Assembly: GCF_030463565.1 (NCBI RefSeq)
Contig: NC_134656.1
Span: forward strand, 439,001 to 503,000
Source of the DNA: Pelecanus crispus
Taxonomy: Eukaryota; Chordata; Aves; Pelecaniformes; Pelecanidae
Direction: 5' to 3'
DNA length: 64,000 nucleotides
Shown: positions 32,992-45,769 of the stretch, in pieces
Position numbering within the stretch: position 1 is the first letter of the stretch
Layout: the number at the start of each line of letters is the position of its first letter
Program-made: the position numbers and the translations under genes
Notes under the pieces: generated by a model
The model's database searches: none
Told to the model about the DNA's origin: nothing
Seen by the model: the letters and a program-made list of their open reading frames with translations, nothing else

Positions 32992-35900
32992 TTAGTTGGG
33001 ATTAGTCTCCCGGCTGCTGCTTTGCTCTCGGCCCAGCTCCCGCTCTTTGTCTGCTGTGGAAGAGGAGGAGGAGGAGGAGGACGAGGAGGAGGAGGATGAG
33101 GAGCTCAGGGTCCGGCCTGAATGCTTGTAGGCTGCAATGAGCTCCTGCAGCCGCTCTGGCGTGGGCTCCCACTTGGCAAAGCCCGCACTGTTCTGCAGGA
33201 AGAGGACGGCTGTGTTGTGCACGGCCTTGTAGTACATCTCCTCTCTGCAAGGGAAGACGACAGGCACTCAGCACCTCCCCTGCCCCACCTGCCACCCAGA
33301 TCCGCTTCCTGGCGCCTGCCCCTCCTCTTCCTGCGTGTCATGTTTAGGACAAGTATTCGTCTCTGTCCTTTTCTCTCATTATTCTGAGGAAAAGAGCAGG
33401 CAGAGCACAGCGTCAGGCACTTCTGTGTAAAGGTAGAGGCTCGCAAACTTTCAGAAGAGAAGCGCTGATGCTGCAGTCACGTAGCTCTCTACCAGCACGT
33501 GCACCGGGACATCGCTGTCCCTGCAGAAGGAGGCTCATCACGGTAAGGCATCAATCATAACCAGGTACAGAGAACTTAGTGTTTAAGCACTTGTTGCTTT
33601 AACAAGCTGTTGCTTGAACTTGTTGCTTAATGAACTTGTTGCTTCAACAGCACACCAACGGCCAGCTTGCTCCACTGAGGACCAAGATCCTACCTGCCCC
33701 TTGCTTTGCTTCCCCTCAAGTGACACCGAATTGCTGCGGCATTTGGCAGCCGCTCAAGTTTTTTGTTAGTGAAATACCTCAGCAGTCATTAAACAAACAT
33801 GAAATTCACAACCCTCGGTGTGCCTATCTTAAAAATCCAGGGTGATTAATGCGCTGCGCTTTTCCTTGCCTGCTCCCTACTTCCCATTGATTTCAACCTG
33901 GGATAGGATATTTCTGTCACACGGCTTCAGAAACACAATCCCAGAAGGGCCCGAGAAAAAAGACCTACTTTTTGCAGACATGCTGAGACCCGCTGCGGTA
34001 TTCGTGATCAAAGGCTGGCAGGATGAGCTGGTGCCGCTTGAACTTGCTCTGCTCCATGCGGGTCAGGGCTGGTGTAGGAGGGTCCCGCCACTCGGGGATG
34101 AAGACGATAAAGGAGAGAGGCTCGCTGGAGTTCTCCAGCAGTTTCTAGTTCAAGAAGAAAATGAATCTCAGCGCTGGCTGAGCAATGACATGCCTAATGA
34201 GTTCTACTGAAAGGAGACATTCCTGCTTCTAGAGCGGTGCCACAGCAGTCACCGTCCTCTGCCTTCTGCGTTACAGCCCTCTCGTGAGGGTCCAGGAGCA
34301 GTGGGGAGGAGAGGACTGACTGCACAGCTCCATTCAGAACAACGCCACAGGTGAGCAAACGTACCTCAAAGTGAGACACCATGGCATCCATCAGCTCCTC
34401 ACAGAACGGAGGATTTGCCTCAAAAGAGCCACTTATAGGGAAGAAATCCAGGCATGGGCTGGAGGAAAAAGGCAAAGAACCCTATCAGAGAGGCTGGAAT
34501 TGTAATTTTCACACCTTAAAAAGCATCCGTTTCCTCAGAAAAGGCAGTCACACTCTCAGAAAGCCTGAATCCCCAGCAGTACAGGGCCTGCGGCTTGTAG
34601 CAACAGGACTGGTCACCGGGGACACGCTCCACCTGTAGTCACCGAAGGAGACTGACGATTCAAGCTGACTGCTTGAGGGCCCAGGTCTCCCATTCTTCAA
34701 AACAAGGGCAAGGGCTGGCAGACCTATAAACTGCGTTACTCCAGGGACCAGAGCTCTCTAACTCGACTAACGGCACGCTCCCGACGGTTTCACAGCCAGT
34801 CTGTGTCCACTCATTGCCTTTAGGCAGGCCTGAAGTACACATCCTTCTGAGCAGACATCACACAACCAGCAACCGCCCTGGGCACACAGGCACGTCAGCC
34901 TGTCTTGAGTCATCGCACGTGCACGCACCCACACAGAAACACGGCAAGGGCACCGGAACGTAAGACTCACCCCCTGGATCCAAAATACCCGTCTGTATCC
35001 AAGAAGGCCGAACAGTACTGTTTAAAATAGCAATTCAGGGGCGAGGCAAAGCATTCAAAACTCACTCCAAAGAGCTTGTGGAGGGCTTCGAAGACATGCA
35101 CGGGAAGTGCCCCCTGCAGACCAGTTCCTTCGTACAGACCCACACCGAACATCATCTGAGGAGAGCAAACCCCGGTGAGCCGTGCCTGCACTTGCTGTTC
35201 CTGCTGCTCCCTTCACTGACCACGGACCCAGGGCCACACGTCCATGCACCCACTCCTCTAGGTATGCAGGGCCCCCTCGTCCTTTCTCAAATTCGTGTAG
35301 GTCCCCTGCATGTACCCAAGAACGCTCTTTAGATATTTCATCCAACTCAGGCCCCACAAACCAAGTGTCAATTTTCACATATATCCCCCAAGAACCTTTA
35401 GCTGGCCCTCAAAGTCAAGAACTACTGAAGGTTTCTTTCATAAAAATTTATCTTCACCCCGCCGAGGTCTCCTGTGTCAAGATCACAACTACTCCCCAGA
35501 CCGCAGTCCTATCTCAAAACACCAGGAGCAGACAACAGACCCAGTCTGCATCAGGCCCCCAGAGCTGTGGACCTCCCCCCGAGCAAAGACAGCAAGTTCA
35601 GCTCCCCACTATTACTAAGGCTTTCTGATGTACAACAACTGTGATGAAGACAGTACCTGATATCGACGGAGAAGGCACCAAACCCTGGGCAGAAACTTCT
35701 CAAAGCCAGAGTCGTCAATGCAACTGTACCGATAGAGAAGCCACTGGAAGAGAAAGCCCAGCCATTAAACACAAACAGAATCAACAAAGGTAAGACAGTA
35801 CACAAAGATACCATGACATGGAGAGGGACGCCGATGAACAACAGGAGCAGGTGGGGCTCTGCACAGAGGCTTGTCAGCACGTCTGCTTTTACCGTGCGAG

Positions 35901-38900
35901 TGAACCCCAAGCTCTTTACTAGCATGAATGAAGGTACCACATCAGCAAGTGTCTTTCAGCAAGGGTTGCCTTGCTGCTCACACGGCCATTCTTGCAGCAC
36001 AGTACGCATCCAAAGCAAACACACGGCACCTTGTAAGTATTCCCAGCAGAAGCCTGACCCTGACTATGGTGAAAGCAGCTGTCCTCATTTCTGCTACTAC
36101 TAGGGCAGCGTCTGACAGCCTCCGCCAGGTCAGCGCTCCATCCCTCTGCATGGTCCCTCCTCTCGCAGGACAAGGAGAAATGAAACCCCTCACCGACGAG
36201 CCGTTTGTGACGCGTCACGCAGGACGCAGTCAGCCCTTACCAGCTTGCTGAAGTAGTTGCGGCTCACTTTCACCATCTCCCCTTTGTACCGCACACATGC
36301 CACATTGTTTTCCATGTGCATTTCCACGCTGGGGAGTGGTGGGGAGGGGATGGCCAGTCTCACTGGGTAGCAGTATACGAGCCTGTCCTGGACTTCAGGA
36401 GCTTCTATCTCAGCTACGGAGAATAAAGAGAAAGGCAGCCCATTAGAATCCAAGGACGTCTGGCACAGCTCTTCCTTCCACCTCAAAGCATGCAGCGACA
36501 GCAATAGGCCTAAAGAGCAGCCTGGTCACCCCCAAAACACTGTGGTGGTCCTTCATAGATCTTGTAGGCAGCTACCTAGGTTCAGAGCTGATTCTCCAAA
36601 CTAATTCCATCACCCACTGCCAGAGCATAGAGAGGACCCATTTCGCAGTACTTCTCCATCTCTAACCTGGAGACTGTACACAACCACTCCAGCATCATGA
36701 GGCACATTCCAGACAAGTAAAACACTTTTCTTGTCATTACTGTTGTTATTTCAGTTTGCCCAAAATTCATCCAAAGCACAATAAATATTCCCAGGCTGTC
36801 AAGTGCAGGAGGCAAAGGAATCTTCCTGCCACCTTGTGATTATCCACTGTGGACAGCAGCTCAGCCTCAGCTTCAGCAGGAAAAAAGAGCTCACGGGAAA
36901 GATCAGTCGGAAAGAATCATGGATTCAATCAGGTGGGAAGACAAGCAGCAAAACCAAGCAGCAAAAGGCAGACACCAGGATCTGAAGGGAATCTGAGGAG
37001 AGCTAGGACCCAAAAAGGAAAAGGACTACAGAATGGTGGTGACGAAGAAGCAGGGACCATGGAAGAAGGAAAAGGTGACTAGAGGCAGAAGTACAGACAT
37101 AAACTAGTTAGAAAAAACAGCGAAAAGATCAAGGAACATGAATCCTCTGCTGGGAAAGGAAGAAGGGTGCACAGTGATGCACCAGGAGGCAGACGAGTGC
37201 AGAAGGTGCTCAGAACCCAAGAAACGTGGCAAAGGAGAATACAGCGGGGAGGGAGCACTCAGCATTAGGAAGGGGAGTGTCAGTTATCCCCAGGAATTCA
37301 TGAAGAAGCAGAGCAAAAAAGCATGGTCCAGGGAAATGAACTAATGCCCTGTTCAGTGTGGTCAGCTCCTAACAAGCTACTTAATCCTGACAAATCATAC
37401 ATTTATGATATTTGATATTACAGCTGGTAACAGTACCTGATGGAAAACACCTTGCCCCTGCAGAGGCACCGTGTGACTGTCAGCTAAGACCTATGCTGGA
37501 CTTCTTATTTCTGACTCCATTAAATTCAATCCTGTGGACTCAGAGCAGCCCTCCCAACAGATAACGCTATTTGAATGGGGACAGGCCAGATTGCATTGCC
37601 TTTATGTTGCAGTGCTATAGCCCTACAGCTCTTCAGAGCTGACTGCGTACCAGATATATTGTTCTCTTTGAGGATGGCAAGATGCTTCTCCCGGATCCGC
37701 TTGACGTATTCAAGGGATATGTAGTAAATCTTACTGCAGATGCCTTCAACAGAGTCCTTTGCTGCAGCAGACACATGGGGCCCACATTGTTTGCGTAAGT
37801 GCTCCAGGCGGTCCTGCAGAACCAGAGAACCAGAGTCCCTTACACAACCCACCACCGGCCTCCCGAGAGGTATGCAGAGTCTCCATGCTGCTGCCACTCC
37901 CATCTCACAAAGCAAAGGAAAGCAATCGCAGCCTTCTCCAGGAGGACCTTTATCTGGCCCCAAACATGCCCCCCACCCTTTCCAAGGCTCCCAGCGCTCA
38001 GCTGCACAAGCAGAGGGCTACTGACCATGTAGTCCTCCTTAGAGGCAGAATGGTCCCGTCGCAGCCAGCTGAAGGTGTCCTCCACGTTCCACTTCACCAC
38101 CTTCCTGCTGTCTGGTGAAGCACTCCTGCACAAAACGGAGAAGCAAAATTTAACCCACGGCTACACGGCAACATATTCCATCCCACCGCAATGGTCTTCT
38201 GTCAGCGGGGGAACACAGCTGCTGACGCTTCCTCAAGGCCCTACCCCATCGCTCCCCTCCAGGCCTCTTCTGGAGGGTGCTTCCAGACATTTCTATGACT
38301 AGGGCCTGCCATGCCCTCTCCAAAACACAGTGTAGCTGCTTGCTGTCCTCTGTAACAGGAGAGGCAGATAAAGTGTTTATCTATCATGAAAATGGTCCAT
38401 TTTGATCTTGCCTCTCATTTTCAAATGTAGCCACTTCTAGGAGCTTGTGACTCTGAGAAAACTACCCTGTTAACACGCTTTTTGTTTTCCCCACGAGGCT
38501 ACCTTCCCTCAATTCTGTCCTGGGGCAGAACTTGTCAGAAAAATCATACATAGTATAATACAATACCACTCTAAGCTTGCTGCTCTCTAATATCAGTGAG
38601 TGTCCAAGCACTCATTTTTTTTTCTCAGGGATAAATGACAGAAGGTATCATGTCCAGTATTTCACAGATCCTCACTTGCCTCTGCATACATTCAAGCTTC
38701 CCAACATTAGATTTTACTGTAACATTACTATCAAAAGATGCCTGCAGCACTATTGTTTTTCTTCTGCACATTCCTAACCTTGCTCTTCCTCAGTAAGGTG
38801 ATGACCAACTCTGAATAAGGGGGGATGCAGCAGCCCCCTAAAAGTCCCTATAAACTTGTTCTCTTTTCTGAACTTGAGAGCACTGTAAAAGGAACTCGCA

Positions 38901-41800
38901 CCTGGATTCAATCAGCCGTTTCGCAGCCTCGGCATACTTGAAGAGCAGTCTCTTGGCTTCCTCCCGGAACTTGATTCTGGATAACCTGAGGTAAGTTTAA
39001 ATTCACATGCATCAGTTCCACAGCTGCCACGAAGGCATGGAGGCCAGGTCTAGTTCCCAAGCTTTACATCACCAGCACCCTACCACCTCATCAGCAAAAG
39101 TAAAACACAAAAGCACAGAACTGCAGCAGCTAAATCACTGGACCAGCCCAATACAAAAACATCCCAGCAAGATGCCCTGTCTTTGAGCAGTACCTGATGG
39201 GAATGTCATTCATAATCTCTCTGAACATGGAAGGAGACACTACTGGCTCGCAGTCACTCGGTAAAAGAGGATCTGTCCCTTTATCAACCACCTTCCTCTC
39301 CAACATCCAGCGATTAAAGGACTCCCTCGGGGGGTCAATCCCTGGAGAAGAACAGAAAAAGGGTCTAATCAATACAATAAAGAAATGCCCAGAATCTCTG
39401 AAAAGGATCATCACGATGGAGTTCTGCCTAAGGAGTTCACAGCCAACAGTGTCACAGAAAGTACAACCGTCACAAAAAGAGATCACAAGGACAAGATAGA
39501 CATAAACCAGAAGGAAGGATCCCACAGTACTGCAAGACTGATATGACACATAAAGGTTTAGTAGGCATGACGGTGTTGGGTTGACGGTTGTAGTGATGAT
39601 CTTAGAGGTCCTTTCCAACCTTAATGATTCCTACTTTTACTTTCATTAAAAAATAATCCAGTCACCAAGCCAGGAAACATGAAATTAATTATTACTCTAC
39701 CCTTAACTGGTTTAGTGGCAGACTTGGTAGTGTTAGGTGAATGGTTGGACTGGATGATCTTAAAGGTCTTTTCCAACCTAAACGATTCTATGATTCTGTA
39801 AGGGGAGCCCAAAAGAAACTTACCTTCTCGTTGCTGGCAGAGCTCACGATAATGTTGCCGCAGCTTGAGAATGAGCTGGGATCGAAGCAGCTCCACCTCG
39901 GGGTGTGGAGAAAGCACTTCAGATGGTGCTCTCTGCTTAATCACTGCATTTGTCTGAATGTCCAGGTCCCAATATACTCTATGGCAGAAGCAAATATCAT
40001 CAGGATGGCCAGATCATTGGCTAATTATCAAGTATTACTTCTAAAGATGCTTCCTGGGGCTGTTTCACCAGCCAGGAAATTGAACTATCAAGACTCCTTG
40101 CAAAGATATAGGGTGGTGTTACATCCCTCAGGTTCTTCTTCAAAGATGTATGGAAAACCAGGTGTCTCTAATCTACCACCAAGAAAAGAAAAGAAGACAA
40201 ATGGAGACAACTCACTCAGTTGGTCGTAAAAGAGCTGCCTGCTGTTTATCTTCAGGTGAAACACACCATGCCTTCAAAACAGAGGTTCCTGGAATACTGG
40301 GAGAGCTGGGGACTGGCTGCGCAGCTGGGTTCCCTGGGACGTCCACCTGGGCGTGTAAAAGATGAATTACTGCCCCACAGACACAGGTAAAGGGGAAGCA
40401 GCCCCGTACACCTAACAATCCTGCAGCAATGTGCCTCTCGGGATACCCCCGCGAATTGCTAGAGCACCTTTTGCCGCTGTTGGCATAAGTTAACACAGAT
40501 ATGCAAGCTGCCACGTTTCTCAGTCGTAATCTGTTATCTCCCAACTCCCATACTCAGGCTGTAAGAGAGAAATGGCAACTTGGCAGGACCTGAGTCTGCT
40601 TCCACTTGTGTACTTTCTGAGCGTCAGCTGTCACAGCTTGAGTTATACTAGGGTGGCCTGACCTTGCACAGTTAAAAAAAAACAGGTCCAAGCTCCAGAC
40701 CCGCTAGGTTTCAGTTTGAACAACATCCTTAAGCCTATTTGTTTCACAGCACCAGACCCACCTGGAGCTTTTTCATACTGTTGCCGCTCAGTGGAACCTC
40801 CTCAGAGAATCTCCTCTTCCTTTGCTTGCTCTCCACAGAGGTATCTATCATCCCACCTTCCAGTGGCATTGGAGCCGCATTCAATCCCAGAGGGTCTGAC
40901 TATGAGTGTCCAAACAACAGCACACATTAGTTCATCAGCTGCCACTGCAGAGTCCCAAACAAAGGCAATAAGCCCTCTTAATTTCCCATTTCACTGCCCC
41001 AAGGTCCCACATGGATGAAAGTAAGGACACCAATACTCACACCTGCAGAAAGCTAAAAAAAAAAATCTCTTCTAGACCTGTGTCTGTGTGATTTTTTTTA
41101 AGACTTAGATGAGAAAAATGCAAAACACCTCCCCCAGGTTGAGTTCTTTGAGCAGTGCACTACACCTGGAACAGCACTACCTGAGTGTGCACCTGATGGA
41201 GGAACATTTCATCAGAACCAAGCCAGACAGTGGACTCGGCAAGGAGTTCTGAAGGTAGAAAAAAACCCTCCCGCATGTGCAATCTGAAGTCCACAAGACC
41301 ACCACATCTGCCCTGGCAGAACATTCCAGCAGTGGCACAGCCCCTCAAGAAGAGTGCTTACTTACAATGACATCATGCTGTCCCAGAACAGGCATTTCCC
41401 ACAGAGACTGGTTAGTGAAGCGATTGAAGTAGTACGGGCGATTCTCCCGCTTGCTCCAGCACTTCTCCCAGCCAGCCTGCAGCAGCTCATCTGAGAAGAC
41501 AGTGAGAGAATCAGGAGAGGAGTGGTCCTGAATAACAGCCCTACCCTTCAGGTCCCCATTACTGTCACAGCACACTCTGAAATATGCATCATCCCTAGCC
41601 TCCCTCAGCAGCCTTGCAGCACCTTGTCTGCCCTGCAGAACGCTGTGCTGGGCCTTCCCAAAAGCAGAGTCAGTACCTGGCAGGTCCTGTACCAGTCGCA
41701 TAGGTTTGGGGGAGCTGGGCTGGTTCTGGTTGGAGGTGCCAGGTGAGTGACTCATGAGAGATGCTTCCTTCGCAGGGCTTCCGTGATTCTCATTGGCCAT
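32992..41800 (-). CDS. PCIF1: PCIF1 (CAPAM), cap-specific adenosine N6-methyltransferase, complete, 15 coding exons
   Basis: Exons in coding order: 41677-41800, 41366-41490, 40762-40899, 40216-40346, 39824-39978, 39194-39341, 38902-38985, 38026-38125, 37651-37813, 36241-36413, 35657-35743, 34971-35155, 34365-34458, 33969-34144, 32992-33244. They total 712 codons, 711 aa (human 704). The WW domain (about residues 44-76, [19 protein letters not shown]) binds the phosphorylated CTD of RNA polymerase II. The catalytic NPPF motif is at 553-556, the same numbers as in human. The enzyme adds N6-methyl to the 2'-O-methyladenosine next to the mRNA cap (m6Am) in the nucleus. The third exon ([15 protein letters not shown]...) has no internal start codon, so it is easily missed. 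The last exon encodes a long serine run (TCC/TCG codons) before [13 protein letters not shown]. Exon 1 includes 15 bases of 5' UTR after the acceptor at 41816-41817. Confidence 0.96.
33588..33648 (+). repeat. Short tandem repeat of CTTGTTGCTT
   Basis: About four to five imperfect copies of a 10-13 base CTTGTTGCTTNA unit in the last PCIF1 intron. No other function visible. Confidence 0.6.
39553..39633 (+). mobile_element. CR1 LINE 3'-end fragment
   Basis: In a PCIF1 intron. It contains TAGTGATGATCTTAGAGGTC followed by CTTTCCAACCTTAATGATTC, the diverged CR1 3' terminus. Only the last ~80 bases of the element are present, typical of 5'-truncated CR1 copies. Confidence 0.8.
39705..39800 (+). mobile_element. 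CR1 LINE 3'-end fragment, better preserved
   Basis: Contains ACTTGGTAGTGTTAGGT, then GGATGATCTTAAAGGTC, then CCAACCTAAACGATTCTATG, ending in the ATTCTATG-type octamer tail of bird CR1. It ends only about 24 bases from the next PCIF1 exon (39824), on the opposite strand to PCIF1. Confidence 0.9.
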
Positions 41801-43964
41801 TTCTCAGCAACCGCACTAGAAAAAAATACACAGAAAATCCGTGTTACAGCAGGAAAGATCCCAGATCCACCTGGCCCACTCAGCTGTAGCACTACAAGTT
41901 CATTCTGACAATAAAACAGGATTTGAACCAGTACACACAAAACAGTACCTAAGTCCTGAAAAATACCTGTTACCCTAGATACAGCTAGCTATGAGGAATG
42001 CTGAGCTTTAAATGGTGTCAACCAGGGAGTTCTGAAGGCCAGCGTTCAAAATACTCGCTTTTCAGCTAGATCTCTCCTACGAGTGCAGCACCTGGTCCCA
42101 TACATCAGGACTGAGAGCACAAAAAATAAAATACACTTCTCTGTGAACATGTACCACCTTCTGCCACACTAATACTACTAGCCATATCTGATCAGTTATC
42201 CTCAGAGACAGTTTAAATCAGCATTTACACACACATAACTGCACATAATTTAAACAAAAGGCTTTTAAAAGAACTTCTGCTATATAAAATAGCCCTAGTG
42301 CTTCACTACTAACAACTCCTGTGGTTCAGAGAACTGCAGGCTAGGAGCCAGAAACTCCTGAATTATTTTCCTCAGTATGTCCCAGGCCCAGACTACCTGT
42401 AAGGCCTCAGCCAGGCTGTTTGAGCCTTTAGTACTTTCTCATCTTCAAAACAAGTTATGCAAAAAAGGGTCTGTTGAAACAATAAAGCTCATCTTAATCA
42501 TAATTTCATGTTGCCAGCTGGAGACAAACAGCCAGCCTCTCTTAGTCACCATTCTTCCCCTCAGGGAAGTTTCTGAAACAGCCCTGCAGATTACTCCTCG
42601 CTGGCAGCCCTAAATACAGTGGCACTGAACTGGGGGGAAACAAGGCATTTGAAATAATTACCATCCACCTCAGTTACTTAACTCTATTCAGGCCTTCAGA
42701 GACACCCTACACAACACCAAAGTTCGGGCTGCAGTACCACAATCTTGTATACGGAAGTCTGTTTTTTAACTGAACGCCATAGTAGCCCCCCCCAGTAGGC
42801 TCCCTTGTATATAATCTCTTAAATAAAAACCCTGGTTTGGTTTGCATGCTAAATTATTTTGAATTTATTCACCCTTGCTCTCTATAAAAACTGTGCTGGC
42901 TATTTCAGAATGGTAGATGACAACGATCAAGAATTAGCAGGCACTAGCTAAGCTGTCTATGGCTATCGGTTGTGGAATCAGCGTGATGCAGGCCAGAGCT
43001 GAGGAACACTTGACCCTTCCAGCATCTCGGAAGATGTTTCCATTCGTCCAGCAAGGGTAAGCAAGGAAAGGTGTGGGACGCTGCAGAAACCAGAGTTTCG
43101 GTCTCTGCTCAGAACTAGGCAGATAACAAGAACCAAGCCCACAGGGGAAAGCGTCTGCTACAGTGTACCAATGCAATCACGGACATTTAATCTCCTCAGC
43201 AGGTGAGCATTGCGCAATATCTGTTTACTCACACTTCCTCCAGAACTCCAACCCCGCTGTGCCCTCTACAGTCACTTCACTTCAGCTAGCTGCAAGAAAG
43301 GCGGCAAGATTAGCCCAGCCATCTCAAAGAGCCGCGGCAGGAGCTCAGACTCGCGTCGGGGCTGTGGGTGCAAGGAAGCACACCAGCGCCCGAGGGGCGC
43401 GAGGGCTGCAAGGCACGAGCCCCATCAGGCAGTACTGCAGGTGCGGTAACTTTTGAAGGATGCGTTTAGCCCCTCCTCCTTAAACTAAAAACATATTTGC
43501 ACATGCAGTTGCTGATGCGTCCTGCACGTTACACAGACAACGTGTTACAATGAACTGGTATTTACTGACGGGACCAGACCTCCCAGAGTGAGCCAAAGAT
43601 GTATTTCAAGTAGTTACAGACAGCACTGGGTATCAAGATCTTCCTAAACTGGATAGCACACACTGGCTGCAGCAACTTGCCAGTGGTTTTCACCACTGAT
43701 TGCTCAAAACAGCTGTCAAATAGGGTTCGCTGGTTTTGCCTTCTCCCATTTATGGATAAACTAGAATGGCAGAAGTAGACAAGAAGCTTTATCGCTTGAT
43801 CAGTGTTGAGGAGTATTAAATCCAAGCACCCTTAAAGTCTGGGAAAAGGAAAAAAGCAAACTAACAGGAATCCTGACAGAAGCAACTCTACTTTTATGTA
43901 ACTAGTATTGGGACTTAGACAGTGAAAGGGATCCAGACTAAGCATTTTATGGTGATTGCGGTAT

Positions 43965-44165
43965 TGTTTTTATACACCATGGCAATGCATACAGTACTTC
44001 ACAGACACAGTAGAACGCTGTCCCTGCCCAGAGAGCTTACAACCTAGGAGCAGCAGCACAACCAGAGAGCCCACAGCGAGGTGGAAGAAGACACAAAGTA
44101 AAGAAGTACAGCAAACAGGATCATTGTTTCCATTTCACCGAGGTAGGATTTTACACAAGACAACA
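43965..44165. mobile_element. Possible ancient interspersed repeat remnant
   Basis: Contains GCTGTCCCTGCCCAGAGAGC followed by TTACAACCTAGGAG and, 80 bases on, CATTGTTTCCATTTCACCGA. The pair resembles the widespread amniote repeat pattern 'gtccctgccc..agagcttacaatctaa ... ccattttacagatg'. Family assignment is uncertain; read by eye only. It lies in the first PCIF1 intron. Confidence 0.35.
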
Positions 44166-44349
44166 GCAAATGCAGACAAAGGAGAGCAGCGACAGCCCCC
44201 TGGGACGCAGCAAGGTTCTCCCCCATCCCAGAACCACGGATGCTTCAGGAGGCTGGAAGCCAGGCCACCGCCTCCTTCCATCAGTACTTCTCCCTCTCCC
44301 GAGAGCCAGCCCTTGCGCCTGGCTAGGCAAGACAGGGGCCGAGCAGGGC

Positions 44350-45760
44350 ACAGAGCTCCCGAGGCAGCACGCACACGTGCGGCGAGCACGCCGGGGACCA
44401 AGGGACCGCGTCTGCCGAGGGGAAGCATGCTGCCGGGCAGCGCGGAGGCAGCTCCCGGGGCTGCCCTCCCGGAGGCGGCGACGGGACGGAGCTCCTCGGC
44501 GCGGCGGGCCGGGACCAGCGGGCAGCCACGGGCACCGGTGCCCAGCGAGTTGCGGAGCGGAGGCGGCGGCGGCGACAACTCTGCAGGCGGGACGGGAGGA
44601 GTCCGGGGGCACGGTCTAAGCGGGGCGGAGGCCGGGCGGCCCCACGCCCGGGCAGGCGAGTACTTACGGTGGCGGGCTGCCTGGCGGGACGCGTGGCCGT
44701 CGCTCCGTGCTCGCCGCTGGCGCGCCGGGGCCGCATCCTCATAGCGGGGCGTCCCGCGCCTGGCCCGCGGGGGCCGCTGCGGAGACAGGAGGCCGTTACG
44801 GCGCGCCGCGGGGGAGGAGCCGCCGGAACGCGCGCAGGCGCGGCGGCGGCAGCGGCGGCGGCGCCCAGCACAGCCGGGGCGGGCGCAGCGGCGGCGGCCG
44901 CGCTCTAAGATGGCGGCCGCGGGCCTGCGCCGCCTCCCCTCCTCCGCCGCCCGCCCGCTGCCGCCGCCCGCCCCCTCCTCCCCCCCTCCTCCTCCTCCAG
45001 GGCGGGCCCCGGCCACGCGGGAGCGCTGCTTACCTGGGCGTGAGGTCGGGGGCTGCAGGCACCGAGCACCGCCGCGTCTCCCGCCGCCGCCCCACCTCCG
45101 CCTCGCCCGCCCCGCCGCCGCCATCTTGCGCCGGGACCGCGGGCCGCCGGTGCGCAGGCGCGGGGCCGCCCCGCCCTCAGCACTGCGCAGGCGCTACCGC
45201 CCGGGCACCGCCTGGCGCATGCGCGCTCGGCCCCGCGCCCCGGCCCGGCGGCAACGCGCATGCGCGAAGCCCGTCCCGCGCTCGGGCGGGCGGGCGGGCG
45301 CAGGCGCGGAGGGCGGGTGGGGCGGCGCCATCTTTGTTGTGGCGCGGCCGCGGCCCGGCCCCGCTGTGAGCAGGGCCGGGCCCCCCGCCCCGGGCGGGCC
45401 GCGCCGCCGTCGCTATTTCGGGCCATGCAGTCTGTCATTACGGCCCGCGGTGGGCGCCGCGGGGCGGCCCTGCCCGCCCGCCGCCGGCGGTTCCTGTCAC
45501 AGGCAGGGCGAGGCCGCGAGCGGTCGCCGCCAAAGGGCCTTTGAAGTGCGGCGGCGCCGGGGCGGAGCGGGCGGCCGGGCCCGAGGGCGGCGGCAGCGCA
45601 TTGATGTGCCGGCGCGGGCGGCAGCGGCCCAGCTGGGTGCCCGCAGCGGGGCTTCCACCGCCCGGCGGGGCCCCGCGGCCGCTCCCTGCCGGTGCCTCAG
45701 CCCGCGGGCGGGCCCCTGGCCGCCGGCCGCCCCGAGCGGGCCTGTGTGCCTGCTGACAGC
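44350..45760 (-). promoter_or_regulatory. PCIF1: CpG island promoter of PCIF1 with candidate alternative first exons
   Basis: Very CpG-rich. On the minus strand two good donors stand out: CGCCCAG|GTAAGC (exon from 45034 upwards) and CCACC|GTAAGT (exon from 44668 upwards). Both can feed the acceptor at 41816. YY1-type AAGATGGCGGC words lie at 44907-44917 (plus), 45117-45127 (minus) and, as AAGATGGCGC, 45325-45334 (minus). The one at 45117-45127 is placed as expected just downstream of a minus-strand transcription start. No plus-strand gene was recognised here. Confidence 0.7.
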
Positions 45761-45769
45761 AGTCCCTCT

